A stretch of 64,000 nt of DNA from Lachnospiraceae bacterium (GTDB lineage: Bacteria > Bacillota > Clostridia > Lachnospirales > Lachnospiraceae). The position numbers and the translations under genes are program-made. Positions 17,845 through 28,341 of the stretch are shown piece by piece. Location of the stretch: NCBI GenBank assembly GCA_022768465.1, contig JALELZ010000033.1:1-64000 (forward strand), read 5' to 3'. The notes beneath the pieces were generated by a model. The model was not told where the DNA came from, did no database searches, and worked only from the letters and a program-made list of their open reading frames with translations. Positions within the stretch are counted from its first letter, which is position 1, and every line of letters begins with the position of its first letter.

Positions 17845-18496
17845 CCGCTATCCTTTCGGCAACCTCATCAATACTAAGATCAGATGTATCTATTATTACA
17901 GCATCCTTCGCCGGTACAAGCGGTGCAATTTCTCTGTGCGAATCTCTGAAGTCTCTTTCTATTATATCCTTTTCGATATCAGAAAGCTCCGCTCCTTCAA
18001 GCTTGCCCTTAGCTTTAAGCTCGTCATATCGTCTTTTTGCCCTGACTTCCGGTCTTGCTGTAAGAAAGATCTTGGTTCCTGCATCAGGCAGGACCACAGT
18101 TCCTATATCTCTTCCATCCATAATGACATTATTTTCCGCAGCAAGCTTTCTCTGCAGCTTTAGAAGCTCATCCCTGACATTGCCGTAGCGTGAGATAACA
18201 GAAGCAACATGAGATATTCTTTCCGTTCTTATAAGACCTGTGACATCCTCACCGTTAAGTATCATATGCTGTTCGCCGTCAATGTATTTGATGCCTATAT
18301 CTATGTTTGAAAGCTCTGCACATACTGCCTGTTCATTTTCTTCATCTGTGCCTTTTTTATCAAAATAGATAGCAAACGTCCTGAACATAGCTCCGGTATC
18401 GACATGAATACAATTGAACCTTTTTGCTGTGATATTAGCAAGTGTAGTTTTACCAACTCCTGAAGGACCGTCTATAGTAATATTAATATGCTTCAT
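17825..18496 (-). CDS. cmk: Cytidylate kinase
   Basis: Cmk phosphorylates CMP and dCMP. The P-loop is GPSGVGKTTLA near residue 9. VDTGAMFRTFA is the CMP-binding segment, and NNVIMDGRDIGTVVLPDAGTKIFLTA is the family core. The product has 223 residues. It starts at the last base of the MATE stop codon (TAATG) and has GGGAGA upstream. cmk-ispH-S1 is a frequent order in Clostridia. Confidence 0.96.
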   Translation of the reverse strand: MKHINITIDGPSGVGKTTLANITAKRFNCIHVDTGAMFRTFAIYFDKKGTDEENEQAVCAELSNIDIGIKYIDGEQHMILNGEDVTGLIRTERISHVASVISRYGNVRDELLKLQRKLAAENNVIMDGRDIGTVVLPDAGTKIFLTARPEVRAKRRYDELKAKGKLEGAELSDIEKDIIERDFRDSHREIAPLVPAKDAVIIDTSDLSIDEVAERIAGEIHGC

Positions 18497-19866
18497 TAGT
18501 TGTTATCTCCCTTCGCATTAATAGCAGCGGTTTTCTCTTCTGCCTTCCATTTTGCAACCAGAGGAACGTAAAATGCAGCCCCGGCTATTGTAACAAGCAG
18601 CTCTGTCATAACAAAGGCAGCCCAGCTTAAATTTAGACTTATCCTTGAAAACACATAAAACAAAGGAACAAGACATATAAGCTGTCTGAATACAGATAGG
18701 AATGCACTTGTAAAATCTCTGCCTATAGCCTGAAAGAATATCGGATAAAGCCAGGATGTAACGGCAGGCACAAAGCTTAAGCCTATAAGCCTGAATGCAG
18801 GTATTCCTATCTCGATAACCTTTTCACTGTCCGTAAATATCCTCATCAAAGGGCCCGGAATAGCTTCAAAGCAGATAACTCCTACCAGCATCAATACAGC
18901 TGATATCGCTGTTGATTCCCAGAAGGTCTTCGTGCAGCGTTTGTAAAGCTTGAGCGCATAATTATAGCTTATTATAGGAACCACACATGTCTCGAGTGCA
19001 AAAAACGGTATGAAGAAGAAGGTCTGCAGCTTGTAGTAAAGTCCAAGTACGGTGACAGCCTCATCACAGAAGCCTGCAAGGATAAAATTAAGTAATGCGA
19101 TATATACAGTATAGAGGCACTGCATTACAATCGCCGGATATCCAAGCTTAAATATGCGCTTTGTACACCTTAATGCCGTATTTATGCAAGGAGGCATAGT
19201 AAATGCTTTAATCCCTGTTATCGCTGCAGAAGCAAACTGTCCGAGTATACTTGCAATTCCGGCTCCTGCTATACCCATTTCAGGCAGTCCGAACATTCCG
19301 AAAATCAGTATAGGATCAAGAACTATATTAATAAGCGCGCCTATGATTTCTGCTGTCATAGGTCTTTTCATATTTCCGCCTGCCTGCAGGATTTTCGAGA
19401 AAATACTTTCTGCTATAAGTCCCAGACTGCCTATACCAACGATGTATCCATAGCTATAAGCCATTTCTCTTGCAACCTCTGATTGCGATGATGCATTTAC
19501 AAACGGCTTAATAAAGAAAATACAGACTGCACTTATAAGCAGCCAGAGCATAAGGATAAGCAATGTACCGGTTCCGCCCGCCTGTTCTGAATTATCATTT
19601 TCTCCAAGACCGTAGTGATGTGCCATGACAATATTGACACCTGTTCCTGTACCTATTGCAGCGCCCATGATCAGCAGCTGTAGCGGAAAAATTACCGAAA
19701 GAGCAGTAAGTCCGTCCTCTGAGTACATTCCGATAAAATAACTGTCTACTATGTTGTACATAGCCTGTATAAGCTGTGCCAGCATAATAGGCGGTGCTGA
19801 CTTCATGATTATCTTAAATATTGATTTTTCAGCGTATATCTCACCCTTTTGTACCTGAGATGCCAT
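18496..19866 (-). CDS. MATE family multidrug/drug antiporter (first of four)
   Basis: This is an integral membrane protein of 456 residues with about 12 hydrophobic segments in two related halves, the MATE layout. The N-terminal half has the family pattern APPIMLAQLIQAMYNIVDSYFIGMYS, and the second half begins with KLGYPAIVMQCLYTVYIALLNF. MATE proteins export organic cations using Na+ or H+. The substrate cannot be told from sequence. It is translated from a good AGGAGA site and overlaps cmk by one base, so it is likely read with the cmk-ispH-S1 genes. Confidence 0.92.
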   Translation of the reverse strand: MASQVQKGEIYAEKSIFKIIMKSAPPIMLAQLIQAMYNIVDSYFIGMYSEDGLTALSVIFPLQLLIMGAAIGTGTGVNIVMAHHYGLGENDNSEQAGGTGTLLILMLWLLISAVCIFFIKPFVNASSQSEVAREMAYSYGYIVGIGSLGLIAESIFSKILQAGGNMKRPMTAEIIGALINIVLDPILIFGMFGLPEMGIAGAGIASILGQFASAAITGIKAFTMPPCINTALRCTKRIFKLGYPAIVMQCLYTVYIALLNFILAGFCDEAVTVLGLYYKLQTFFFIPFFALETCVVPIISYNYALKLYKRCTKTFWESTAISAVLMLVGVICFEAIPGPLMRIFTDSEKVIEIGIPAFRLIGLSFVPAVTSWLYPIFFQAIGRDFTSAFLSVFRQLICLVPLFYVFSRISLNLSWAAFVMTELLVTIAGAAFYVPLVAKWKAEEKTAAINAKGDNN

Positions 19867-19982
19867 ACACTTTTCTCCTGTCTTTAGCTACATGCAGCGA
19901 AAGGATATCAATAAATCTATTAAAATCCTTTTTATATACATCATTTTGAATTGCCGATAAATACTATAAGCTTGTATGCTTA

Positions 19983-21323
19983 TTATCTGATGTTTGAACC
20001 TGCAGCATGTCCTGTACTCCATGCTATCTGAAGATTAAAGCCTCCGGTAAATGCATCTACATCTATCACTTCTCCTGCAAAATACAAGCCCCTGCATTTT
20101 TTAGCTTCAAGAGTTTTCGGATCAAGCTCCGAGGTCTTTACTCCTCCCTGTGTGATTATAGCCTCGTTAAAGCCTCTTGTACCGGTAATATCAAAGGACA
20201 TATGCTTGATCTCATTTATAAGTGAGGATCTTTCATTGCGGCTTATGTCTCTTACTTTTTTTGTTTCCGGTATACAAACTCGCCTTAAAATCACCGGTCG
20301 AAGTGAAGATATAAGAAGCTTTGAAAGTGCATTTTCTATATTCATATTCATTGCATTCTCAAAGTCTCTGAGTATTCTTTCATCCAGAGCCTTATCGCTG
20401 AGAGCAGGCTTAAGATCAATCTCCAGCTTATATCTTTTGCCGTCCCTTAGTCCCTTGCTTATAATGGATGAAGTCGAAAGAATAATCGGTCCGCTTAAAC
20501 CAAAGTGAGTGAACAACAGTTCTCCGATCTCGCTCTCATATATCGGCTTTTTTTTGTCTTTCTCAAAGACATTAACAGAAACATTTTTAAGACTTACACC
20601 CTGAAGGCTTCGGTGTTCCACAAAATCATCTGCAGTTTCCAGCGGAACCAGTGCCGGAGAAAGCTCTTCCACTGAGAGTCCATGTTTCTTTGCTATTATG
20701 TAACCGGCTCCCGTTGATCCGGTTGAAGGATAGCTCAGCCCGCCTGTTGCGACCACAACACTATCCGCATATAATACAGCTCTTTTACCGCCTTGTTTTT
20801 TTGCAATGACAGAAAATGCTGTATCAGTATCTTCATTGGAGATTATATCTTTCGGTGACTCAATATCAGCAGATTTTGAGGCCTCTATAGCTTCATTCTT
20901 TGTTTTTCTTATACTGCGAACCTCCATTACCTCGGTACAAAGGTCCACCTTAACATTATTAAATCTTATAAACCTCTCCAAGGCCTTTGTAACGTCCGAG
21001 GCATGATCTGATAAAGGAAATGCTCTCATACCTCTTTCAACCTTAGTTCTGCAGCCGTTAACCTCAAGAAAATCCGTTACAGCCTGCTGATCAAAAGATC
21101 TGAGCGAAGAAAACATAAACTTAGGATTTGAGACCACATTTCCCATAAACGTATTAAAATCACAGGCATTGGTGAAATTACATCTGCCTTTGCCTGTGAT
21201 ATATATTTTCTTACCTAATTTTTCGTTTTTCTCAAGAAGGCGCACGGTGTGACCGCCTGCAGCTGCTGCACAGGCAGCCATCATTCCGGCTGCGCCTCCT
21301 CCAATAATAATTACATTAGACAT
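19983..21323 (-). CDS. HI0933-family FAD-dependent oxidoreductase (YhiN-like)
   Basis: This is a flavoprotein of 446 residues. The N-terminal FAD site is VIIGGGAAGMMAACAAAAGG, followed by ITGKGRCNFTNACD, typical of the HI0933 family. SVVVATGGLSYPSTGSTGAGY and the C-terminal YFAGEVIDVDAFTGGFNLQIAWSTG complete the nucleotide-binding core. The reaction is not known for the family. The start has no ribosome site and lies 6 bases after galE, suggesting coupling. Confidence 0.93.
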   Translation of the reverse strand: MSNVIIIGGGAAGMMAACAAAAGGHTVRLLEKNEKLGKKIYITGKGRCNFTNACDFNTFMGNVVSNPKFMFSSLRSFDQQAVTDFLEVNGCRTKVERGMRAFPLSDHASDVTKALERFIRFNNVKVDLCTEVMEVRSIRKTKNEAIEASKSADIESPKDIISNEDTDTAFSVIAKKQGGKRAVLYADSVVVATGGLSYPSTGSTGAGYIIAKKHGLSVEELSPALVPLETADDFVEHRSLQGVSLKNVSVNVFEKDKKKPIYESEIGELLFTHFGLSGPIILSTSSIISKGLRDGKRYKLEIDLKPALSDKALDERILRDFENAMNMNIENALSKLLISSLRPVILRRVCIPETKKVRDISRNERSSLINEIKHMSFDITGTRGFNEAIITQGGVKTSELDPKTLEAKKCRGLYFAGEVIDVDAFTGGFNLQIAWSTGHAAGSNIR

Positions 21324-21329
21324 AAATAG

Positions 21330-22376
21330 TTATTTAAGACATATATCTGCGTGTTCACATTCGCCGTAGCCTTCAGGATTCATGCTCTGCCATCTGTATG
21401 AATCGCGGCACATTTCATATATACCGAGTTCTGCCTTCCAAAAAAGCTCTTTTTCAGCCTTTGACGGATCACAATAGCAGCATGCTATATCTCCCGGCCT
21501 TCTGGGATCAATAATTCTCTTTATAGGCTTTTCACAGGCCTTTTCATAAGCATCGATGACCTCAAGAACTGAATATCCTCTTCCTGTACCTAAATTATAT
21601 ATAAAGAGTCCGTTGTCGCGTTCAAGCTTGTTGATTGCACATACGTGTCCTTTGGCAAGGTCCACTACATGAATATAGTCTCTTACTCCGGTTCCGTCTG
21701 GTGTATCGTAATCATTTCCGAAAACATGTACAGCATCACGCTTTCCGATAGCAACCTGAGCTATATAAGGAACAAGATTATTAGGAATTCCCTTAGGATC
21801 TTCTCCTATAAGTCCCGAAGGATGTGCTCCGATAGGATTAAAGTATCTAAGCAGAATTACATTAAAGCTGTTATCCGCCTTATGTATGTCAGTAAGGATC
21901 TGTTCTATCATTCCCTTGGTCTGTCCATACGGGTTTGTAATTTCGCCCTTCGGACATTCCTCAGTTATCGGTATTTCCTCCGGATCGCCGTATACGGTAG
22001 CTGAAGATGAAAAAATAATGTTTTTGCAGCCATTCTTTCTCATGACATCACATGTAAGCATCAGACTGTTCAAATTGTTGTAGTAATACTCAAGCGGCTT
22101 TGCAACCGATTCTCCGACAGCCTTATAGCCTGCGCACATTATAACGGCTTCAGGCTTCTGCTTTGCAAATATATTGTTTATCACATCCTCATCAAGAAAA
22201 TCAGCTTCAAAAAAGCTAAGCTTTTTCCCTGTTATTTCCTCAACCTTCTGCATTGAAAGCTTTGATGAATTATAGAGGTTATCTACAACTGTGACATCAT
22301 AGCCTTTATTTAACAGCTCGACACAAATGTGTGAACCTATATAGCCGGCACCTCCGGCAACAAGGATCCTCTGCAT
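21330..22376 (-). CDS. galE: UDP-glucose 4-epimerase
   Basis: GalE interconverts UDP-glucose and UDP-galactose (or the N-acetyl forms). The NAD site is VAGGAGYIGSHICVEL at the N-terminus. The catalytic segment is FSSSATVYGDPEEIPITE with S and T, and the YXXXK motif is in NPYGQTKGMIEQ. The length of 348 residues is close to the usual 330-340. AAGGAG precedes the ATG. It is followed after 6 bases by the HI0933-type gene; no other gal genes are near. Confidence 0.95.
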   Translation of the reverse strand: MQRILVAGGAGYIGSHICVELLNKGYDVTVVDNLYNSSKLSMQKVEEITGKKLSFFEADFLDEDVINNIFAKQKPEAVIMCAGYKAVGESVAKPLEYYYNNLNSLMLTCDVMRKNGCKNIIFSSSATVYGDPEEIPITEECPKGEITNPYGQTKGMIEQILTDIHKADNSFNVILLRYFNPIGAHPSGLIGEDPKGIPNNLVPYIAQVAIGKRDAVHVFGNDYDTPDGTGVRDYIHVVDLAKGHVCAINKLERDNGLFIYNLGTGRGYSVLEVIDAYEKACEKPIKRIIDPRRPGDIACCYCDPSKAEKELFWKAELGIYEMCRDSYRWQSMNPEGYGECEHADICLK

Positions 22377-22391
22377 TATGTATGCTCCTTA

Positions 22392-23252
22392 TTATTTATC
22401 CGATCCGAACTTTGCGATAGCACTTATAACGTCAACCGCCTTCTTCATTGCATCAGTAGATATCTCATCAGCTCTTCCGGCATCAATAAGCTCTGCTGTA
22501 TGCGGATCAATAGGCAGCTTTGCAAGAACAGACAGTCCGTACTTTCCTGCAACCTCATCAATATGACTCTCACCGAAAATGCTGTGCTGCTTACCGCAGT
22601 CAGGACAGGTGTAATATGACATATTTTCAATTATACCTACGACCGGCTTTTCCATCATTTTTGCCATGTTTACTGCCTTTGAAACTATCATGGATACCAG
22701 ATCCTGAGGACTTGTAACCATGATTATTCCTTCTACAGGAAGAGACTGAAAGACAGTAAGCGGAACGTCGCCTGTTCCGGGAGGCATGTCTACAAACATA
22801 TAGTCAACATCCTGCCAGAGTGTCTCCTCGTAAAACTGCTTAACTGCAGATGCAATAAGTGATCCTCTCCAAATGATAGGGTCTGTCTCATTATCAAGAA
22901 GCAGATTTGCTGACATTATCTTAATGCCATTTCTGCTTTCTACAGGAACCATAAGCTGATCTTCAGTAACTCTGAGGGTTTCTCTGTCTACGCCAAAGGC
23001 CTTAGGTATAGACGGTCCGGTTATATCAGCATCAAGTATGGCTGTTTTATATCCGGCTTTAGCAAATGCGCTGGCTGTAAGTGTAGTAACTAAAGATTTT
23101 CCTACTCCGCCCTTTCCGCTCATTACAGCATAAACATGCTTTACAGATGACCCTTTTGAAAGATGTGCTGAAAAATCGACCGGTTCACCTTTTCTTGATG
23201 CGCAGTCAGCTGTACAGCTTGAACAATCAGTTGATGTGCACTGTTCACTCAT
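22392..23252 (-). CDS. mrp: Mrp/NBP35-family iron-sulfur carrier ATPase
   Basis: Proteins of this type carry or transfer Fe-S clusters. The deviant Walker A is SGKGGVGKSLVTTL. Switch motifs are DADITGPSIPKAFG and DMPPGTGDVPLTV, and the cluster-binding pair CPDC is near the C-terminus. The N-terminus is cysteine-rich (CTSTDCSSCTADCA). I start at the ATG at 23252 after AAGGAGGAG, giving 286 residues. It overlaps the end of queH by 8 bases, and QueH itself needs an Fe-S cluster. Confidence 0.94.
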   Translation of the reverse strand: MSEQCTSTDCSSCTADCASRKGEPVDFSAHLSKGSSVKHVYAVMSGKGGVGKSLVTTLTASAFAKAGYKTAILDADITGPSIPKAFGVDRETLRVTEDQLMVPVESRNGIKIMSANLLLDNETDPIIWRGSLIASAVKQFYEETLWQDVDYMFVDMPPGTGDVPLTVFQSLPVEGIIMVTSPQDLVSMIVSKAVNMAKMMEKPVVGIIENMSYYTCPDCGKQHSIFGESHIDEVAGKYGLSVLAKLPIDPHTAELIDAGRADEISTDAMKKAVDVISAIAKFGSDK

Positions 23253-23913
23253 TATTAACTCCTCCTTGTTCTCTATATGCAGCTTCAGATTTTGAAAATC
23301 TGCAGCCGCAGTAATTCTGTCTGTAGAGCCCAAACTCCTTTGACAGCTCTATACTTCTTTGATACCCGCCTTTTTTCTTAAAATCAGTTTCAAGGCATTT
23401 TTCATTATACTGCTCCGAAAGCTCTTTAGCTATACTATTAAGTACCACAGCATCTTTCAATGGACTTAGTGTGAGCGTTGTGGCAAAAAAATCAAACCTT
23501 TTGTCTGGATACTCATCATTCCAGTTTTTCATGAATTCGGCCGTTTTCTTAAGCCTCAATCTGTAACAGAGATGACATCTTGCACCTCTTTCAGGATCAA
23601 GCTCATGACCTGCTGCTATTTCTTCAAAGCTCTCCGGATCATAATCTTCTATAATGCAGTCTATTTGTCCGCATTTTTTCATTTCAGCTATAAGTCTCTT
23701 TAGTTCATCCGCCCTTTTATAATATTCCTCACGACTGTTCATATTGGGATTATAAAAGTACATTGTTAGCTCGAAATACTTCGTCAGGTATTCCATGACA
23801 TAGGATGAACACGGTGCACAGCAACTATGCACAAGGAGACTGGGACGAATCCCGGCCTCCTCATAGCTTTTAATTATATTATCAAGTTCATTCTGATAAT
23901 TTCGTTTGTTCAT
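23245..23913 (-). CDS. queH: Epoxyqueuosine reductase QueH
   Basis: QueH makes the final step of queuosine synthesis in tRNA and replaces the unrelated QueG. Family cysteines are visible in LLVHSCCAPCSSYVMEYL near residue 25, RCHLCYRLRLKKTA near 98 and YRQNYCGCRFSKSE near the end. The 222-residue length fits. The start follows rpoD by 2 bases with a poor ribosome site. No queuosine precursor genes (queC, queD, queE, queF) are in the window, so the cell may salvage the base. Confidence 0.95.
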   Translation of the reverse strand: MNKRNYQNELDNIIKSYEEAGIRPSLLVHSCCAPCSSYVMEYLTKYFELTMYFYNPNMNSREEYYKRADELKRLIAEMKKCGQIDCIIEDYDPESFEEIAAGHELDPERGARCHLCYRLRLKKTAEFMKNWNDEYPDKRFDFFATTLTLSPLKDAVVLNSIAKELSEQYNEKCLETDFKKKGGYQRSIELSKEFGLYRQNYCGCRFSKSEAAYREQGGVNNE

Positions 23914-23915
23914 TT

Positions 23916-25094
23916 TTACTGAAGGAAATCTCTGATGCGCTTTGAACGAACAGGATTTCTGAGCTTTCTGAGCGCCTTTGCTTCGATCTGACGAATTCTT
24001 TCTCTTGTGACATTGAATTCCTTGCCGACTTCCTCTAGTGTATGCGGATGTCCGTCTTCAAGACCGAATCTGAGAACTATGACCTGTCTTTCTCTTTCCT
24101 TTAAATCTCCCAACAGAGTATCTATCTGCTCTCTGAGCATAACTGACTCGACATTCTGCTCAGGTGTTACAACATTTGAGTCTGCAACGAAATCACCTAA
24201 ATTAGAATCATCCTCTTCTCCTATAGGAGTTTCAAGAGAAGCAGGTTCTCTTGCAATCTGCATGATCTCCATAACCTTCTCTTCGGACATATCGAGTGCC
24301 TTGGCAAGCTCAGGTATGCTAGGCTCATAGCCAAGTTCAAGAGTAAGCTTTCTCTGCATCTTTGACATCTTGTTGATAGTTTCTACCATATGGACAGGAA
24401 CTCTTATTGTCCTTGCCTGATCAGCAAGAGCACGTGTTACTGACTGTCTGATCCACCATGTAGCATAAGTAGAAAGCTTATATCCCTTAGTATAGTCGAA
24501 CTTTTCTACTCCCTTAATAAGACCGAGATTTCCTTCCTGAACAAGATCCAGGAAGCTCATGCCTCTGCCCGTATATCTTTTTGCAATGCTGACAACGAGT
24601 CTTAAGTTTGCCTCAATAAGTCTCTCTTTTGCAAGCTCGTCTCCGTCTGCTTTTCTCTTAGCAAGCTCGATCTCTTCCTCTGCAGAAAGAAGCGGCACTG
24701 TACCTATTTCCTTCAGATACATTCTTACCGGATCGTCTGTTCCTACACCGTCCAGAAGATCAACAGCATCAAGATCGATATTTTCATCAAGTTCCTTATC
24801 TTCGAACTTATCATCATCGTAGTCATCATCTAATCCGATGTCTACACTGTCTAACTTATTGAGATCAAGGTTTCCGAAGTCATCCTCGGCTCTTGGCTCA
24901 ACCTCTCTGTCTGAATTGACAATATCTATGCCTCTTCCCTCAATAAGGGTGTAAAGCTTATCCATCTGATCGGCATTTAAATCATCCTCTTTGAATGCAT
25001 CGCCGATTTCATCATAGGTCAGGATGTTGTTGTTTGTTTTAGCGGCCTCAGTCAGCTTATTGACTTTCTCCAAAAATTTTTCTTTATTATCCAA
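23916..25094 (-). CDS. rpoD: Primary RNA polymerase sigma factor (sigma-A)
   Basis: This is the housekeeping sigma factor that recognises TTGACA/TATAAT promoters such as those marked here. Region 1.2 is [24 protein letters not shown]. Regions 2.3-2.4 are [21 protein letters not shown], region 3 follows, and region 4.2 is [28 protein letters not shown]. An acidic stretch near residues 70-105 precedes region 1.2. At 392 residues it is a mid-size primary sigma. The start is TTG at 25094 with AGGAACGGATA upstream. dnaG, its usual neighbour in Firmicutes, is absent; a small membrane protein gene sits there. Confidence 0.97.
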   Translation of the reverse strand: MDNKEKFLEKVNKLTEAAKTNNNILTYDEIGDAFKEDDLNADQMDKLYTLIEGRGIDIVNSDREVEPRAEDDFGNLDLNKLDSVDIGLDDDYDDDKFEDKELDENIDLDAVDLLDGVGTDDPVRMYLKEIGTVPLLSAEEEIELAKRKADGDELAKERLIEANLRLVVSIAKRYTGRGMSFLDLVQEGNLGLIKGVEKFDYTKGYKLSTYATWWIRQSVTRALADQARTIRVPVHMVETINKMSKMQRKLTLELGYEPSIPELAKALDMSEEKVMEIMQIAREPASLETPIGEEDDSNLGDFVADSNVVTPEQNVESVMLREQIDTLLGDLKERERQVIVLRFGLEDGHPHTLEEVGKEFNVTRERIRQIEAKALRKLRNPVRSKRIRDFLQ

Positions 25095-25114
25095 TATCCG
25101 TTCCTGCCTTCCTT

Positions 25115-25423
25115 TTAATTATGTCCCCATATAGATACGGCACTTATGATCGTAAGTACTGTAAGCAATACGGCAACAATGAGGTAAATTATGCCGGCTG
25201 CTTTTTTTCCGGATCTTCTCTGATACGTAACAAGGCTGTACCAGCCGGTTACTCCGGATAAGACGGCAGCAAATGCAAAAATCACAGGAAAAAGAAACAT
25301 GTACTTAACAGGCTCAAATATCGCAAACACAGCCATGATCGTCACGGCAACGCCTATTACGATATGCACGCTATCGACAATAGTTCCAATTTTTCTCGGC
25401 GAATACTTGTGCTTATAAGCCAT
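25115..25423 (-). CDS. Small three-helix membrane protein of unknown function
   Basis: This 102-residue protein has three hydrophobic segments at roughly 18-38, 41-62 and 77-98, with basic residues before the first and between the second and third ([11 protein letters not shown]). I do not recognise a characterised family. It has a strong ribosome site (GGGAGGAG) and a near-consensus promoter, and is the first gene of the rpoD transcript, ending 20 bases before it. That position suggests a conserved housekeeping membrane protein, but no function can be stated. Confidence 0.8.
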   Translation of the reverse strand: MAYKHKYSPRKIGTIVDSVHIVIGVAVTIMAVFAIFEPVKYMFLFPVIFAFAAVLSGVTGWYSLVTYQRRSGKKAAGIIYLIVAVLLTVLTIISAVSIWGHN

Positions 25424-25455
25424 TGTCTCCTCCCTCCCGATTAGTTTAGTATTTT

Positions 25456-25484
25456 ATTATACCACAAAACAGTTCATCAATCAA
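25456..25484 (-). promoter_or_regulatory. Sigma-A promoter for the rpoD operon
   Basis: TTGATT (25479-25484), 17 bases, then TATAAT (25456-25461) with an extended -10 TGG. The predicted start is near 25449, with GGGAGGGAGG in the leader. Confidence 0.82.
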
Positions 25485-25547
25485 ATTGATCTGTTATCCT
25501 GTAGTTTATGTTTAGGAAAGAATAGCCATAAATCAGAGCTTTTCCAA

Positions 25548-26372
25548 TTATACATTCCTTCTTTGTCTGGACGCTTCAAAACATATAACCGCAGCAGCAA
25601 CTGCAGCATTAAGAGACTCTGTATGCCCGCACATAGGTATCAATATTTTTTCATCTGCAAGCTTAGTAAGCTCGTCTGAAAGTCCTCTTGATTCATTTCC
25701 TATCATAAATGCTGACGGACCGGTAAAATCAACAGCTGTATAGTCTTTTGCACCGTCAAGATGTGCCGCATAGAGTCTGACGCTCTGACCGCAGAGCTCA
25801 CCGCTTTTTAGTGAATTCGCAGCCTTTTTTAAATCCTGTACAGAAATATACGGAAGTCTCAGTATGGCTCCCATAGTGGACCTTACTACCTTTGGGGAAT
25901 ATATATCCACAGTTTCGGCATCAGCAATAATTCCTGTCGCTCCCGCAGCCTCACAGGCTCTTATGACAGTTCCTAAGTTACCGGGATCCTGTAAGGTCTC
26001 CAGCAATACAAAAAGCGGAGCTTTAGCATTATTAGCTGCAGCATACTTTAAGGATGCTTCTGCAAAAGCACCAAGACCCTTATATTTTTTTTGCTTTGCA
26101 ACAACAAGGACCCCCTGAGGTGAAACAGTATCGGATAGCTGTTTCATCTCAGCTTCGCTTATAAGCGTATACGGTCTTGATTTTATCAGCTCGGCACAAT
26201 CTTCAAAATGCTTTGAAGACAGAAATTCCTTTGTGACAAATATATTCTCTGCATCAAAAGGATCTATCTCTCCGGCCATTTTAGGTCCGTCTATAGTATA
26301 CAGTCCGGATTCTCGTCTGAGCTTTGGTTTTTTCTGCAGCTCAAGAATGAATTTTTTATTTCGTCCGTCCAA
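25548..26372 (-). CDS. TrmH-family (SpoU) RNA methyltransferase
   Basis: SpoU-class enzymes put a methyl group on 2'-O of ribose in tRNA or rRNA. The three motifs are DPGNLGTVIRACEAAGATGI near residue 132, FMIGNESRGLSDEL near 222 and ILIPMCGHTESLNAAVAAAVICFE near the end. An N-terminal substrate-binding region precedes them, for 274 residues in all. The start is TTG at 26372, with GGAAGG 11 bases upstream; the nearby ATG is out of frame. The RNA target cannot be told. It follows typA by 28 bases. Confidence 0.93.
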   Translation of the reverse strand: MDGRNKKFILELQKKPKLRRESGLYTIDGPKMAGEIDPFDAENIFVTKEFLSSKHFEDCAELIKSRPYTLISEAEMKQLSDTVSPQGVLVVAKQKKYKGLGAFAEASLKYAAANNAKAPLFVLLETLQDPGNLGTVIRACEAAGATGIIADAETVDIYSPKVVRSTMGAILRLPYISVQDLKKAANSLKSGELCGQSVRLYAAHLDGAKDYTAVDFTGPSAFMIGNESRGLSDELTKLADEKILIPMCGHTESLNAAVAAAVICFEASRQRRNV

Positions 26373-26400
26373 TTATAAGCATTCCTTCCTGAATGTTGTA

Positions 26401-28233
26401 TCAGCCTTTTTTGAATGATGCTCTCTTTCTTAACAGCGGATCCAGGATTTTTTTTCTTATCCTGAGAGACTGAGGAGTAACCTCAAGAAGCTCATCGGTA
26501 TCAATAAAGTCCATGCACTGCTCAAGAGACATTATTCTAGGCGGTGTAAGATGAAGCGCATCGTCTGCTCCTGATGAACGTGTATTTGTAAGCTTCTTTG
26601 TCTTGCAGACATTGATCTCAACATCTTCTGTCTTTGGTGACTGACCTACAACCATTCCGTTATAAACCTTTGCCCCCGGACCTATGAACAGCGTTCCTCT
26701 TTCCTGTGCATTAAACAGACCGTAGGTAATAGCCTCACCCTTCTCACAGGAAATAATAGATCCTGTAGGTCTGTAGGAAAGATCACCCTTGTAAGGACCG
26801 TAACCGTCAAACGCTGTGTTCATAATGCCGGTTCCCTTTGTATCAGTAAGGAAATCGTTTCTGTAACCGATAAGGCCTCTTGAAGGTATTGTAAATTCAA
26901 GTCTTGTGTTTCCGGCACCGTTAGGATTCATATTAAGAAGCTCGCCCTTACGCTGTGTCAGCTTCTGAATGACAGCTCCTGTATATTCATCCTGAACGTC
27001 AATGTAGCATTTCTCCATAGGCTCAAGACGCTTGCCGTTTTCGTCGGTCTTGTAAAGCACTTCTGCCTTTGAAACTGCAAACTCAAAGCCTTCACGTCTC
27101 ATATTTTCAATAAGAACCGAAAGATGAAGCTCCCCTCGTCCTGAAACCTTGAAGCAGTCTGCAGTCTCGGTATCCTCAACTCTCAGAGAAACATCTGTAT
27201 TAAGCTCTCTGTAAAGTCTGTCTCTGATATGTCTCGAGGTAACATATTTACCCTCTGTTCCTGCAAGCGGTGAATCATTTACCATGAAATACATTGCAAT
27301 CGTAGGCTCTGAAATCTTCTGGAAAGGAATGGATTCAACCTTTTCAGGAGCACATACAGTATCTCCGATATGTATCTCAGGAATTCCTGATATTGCAACT
27401 ATAGAACCTATACCTGCCTCGGCAACCTCGACTCTTGCAAGTCCGTTGTACTCATAGAGCTTTGATACCTTGGTTCTGATCATCTTTGATTCATCATGAT
27501 GGTTGCAGAGGACAACCTGCTGATTAACCTTTATAACTCCGTTTGAAACCTTTCCCACTCCGATACGTCCGACATATTCGTTGTAATCTATTGTGGAAAT
27601 AAGCATCTGAAGCGGAGCATCAGGATCTCCTGTAGGACAAGGTATATGATCCAGGATAGTATCGAGCAGCGGCTGCATATCTGTTCCGAGACTATCAGGA
27701 TCCATTGATGAAACCCCTTCTCTTGCAGAAGCATATACGAATGGGCAATCGATCTGCTCATCAGAAGCTCCAAGCTCAAGAAGCAGCTCTAATACCTCAT
27801 CTACGACCTCCTGAGGTCTTGCTCCGTCGCGGTCGATCTTATTGACACAGACAACAACAGGAAGATCAAGATCCATTGCTCTTCCTAAAACAAATCTTGT
27901 CTGAGGCATAGGGCCTTCAAACGCATCGACTAAGAGAACGACACCATCTACCATTTTCAGAACTCGCTCTACTTCTCCTCCGAAATCAGCATGGCCCGGA
28001 GTGTCAACTATATTGATCTTATGTCCTTTGTAGCTTATGGCTGTGTTCTTGGATAGAATAGTAATTCCTCTTTCTCGCTCTATATCATTGGAGTCCATTA
28101 CTCTCTCAACGACTTCCTGGTTTTCTCTGAACACACCGTTCTGACGTAAAAGTGCGTCAACAAGCGTTGTCTTGCCATGGTCTACATGGGCAATTATTGC
28201 TACGTTTCTAATGTCTTCTCTCTTTGAAATCAT
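26401..28233 (-). CDS. typA: Translational GTPase TypA/BipA
   Basis: TypA is an EF-G-like GTPase that helps ribosome assembly and growth under stress or cold. G motifs are [17 protein letters not shown] near residue 15, the switch segment [28 protein letters not shown] near 77 and [11 protein letters not shown] near 131. The C-terminal half has the BipA domain ([43 protein letters not shown]). The length of 610 residues is normal. GGGAGA precedes the ATG. The 108 bases upstream carry an imperfect hairpin near 28280-28300 and no convincing promoter. Confidence 0.97.
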   Translation of the reverse strand: MISKREDIRNVAIIAHVDHGKTTLVDALLRQNGVFRENQEVVERVMDSNDIERERGITILSKNTAISYKGHKINIVDTPGHADFGGEVERVLKMVDGVVLLVDAFEGPMPQTRFVLGRAMDLDLPVVVCVNKIDRDGARPQEVVDEVLELLLELGASDEQIDCPFVYASAREGVSSMDPDSLGTDMQPLLDTILDHIPCPTGDPDAPLQMLISTIDYNEYVGRIGVGKVSNGVIKVNQQVVLCNHHDESKMIRTKVSKLYEYNGLARVEVAEAGIGSIVAISGIPEIHIGDTVCAPEKVESIPFQKISEPTIAMYFMVNDSPLAGTEGKYVTSRHIRDRLYRELNTDVSLRVEDTETADCFKVSGRGELHLSVLIENMRREGFEFAVSKAEVLYKTDENGKRLEPMEKCYIDVQDEYTGAVIQKLTQRKGELLNMNPNGAGNTRLEFTIPSRGLIGYRNDFLTDTKGTGIMNTAFDGYGPYKGDLSYRPTGSIISCEKGEAITYGLFNAQERGTLFIGPGAKVYNGMVVGQSPKTEDVEINVCKTKKLTNTRSSGADDALHLTPPRIMSLEQCMDFIDTDELLEVTPQSLRIRKKILDPLLRKRASFKKG

Positions 28234-28341
28234 TTATTTCTCCCGAATAAAAATGGTGAAAATTTATCAAAACAGTACCCGCAGTACGGAAACTGCATTA
28301 AAAGTGAATTTATAACACCTGACACAAACGAATATGTTATA

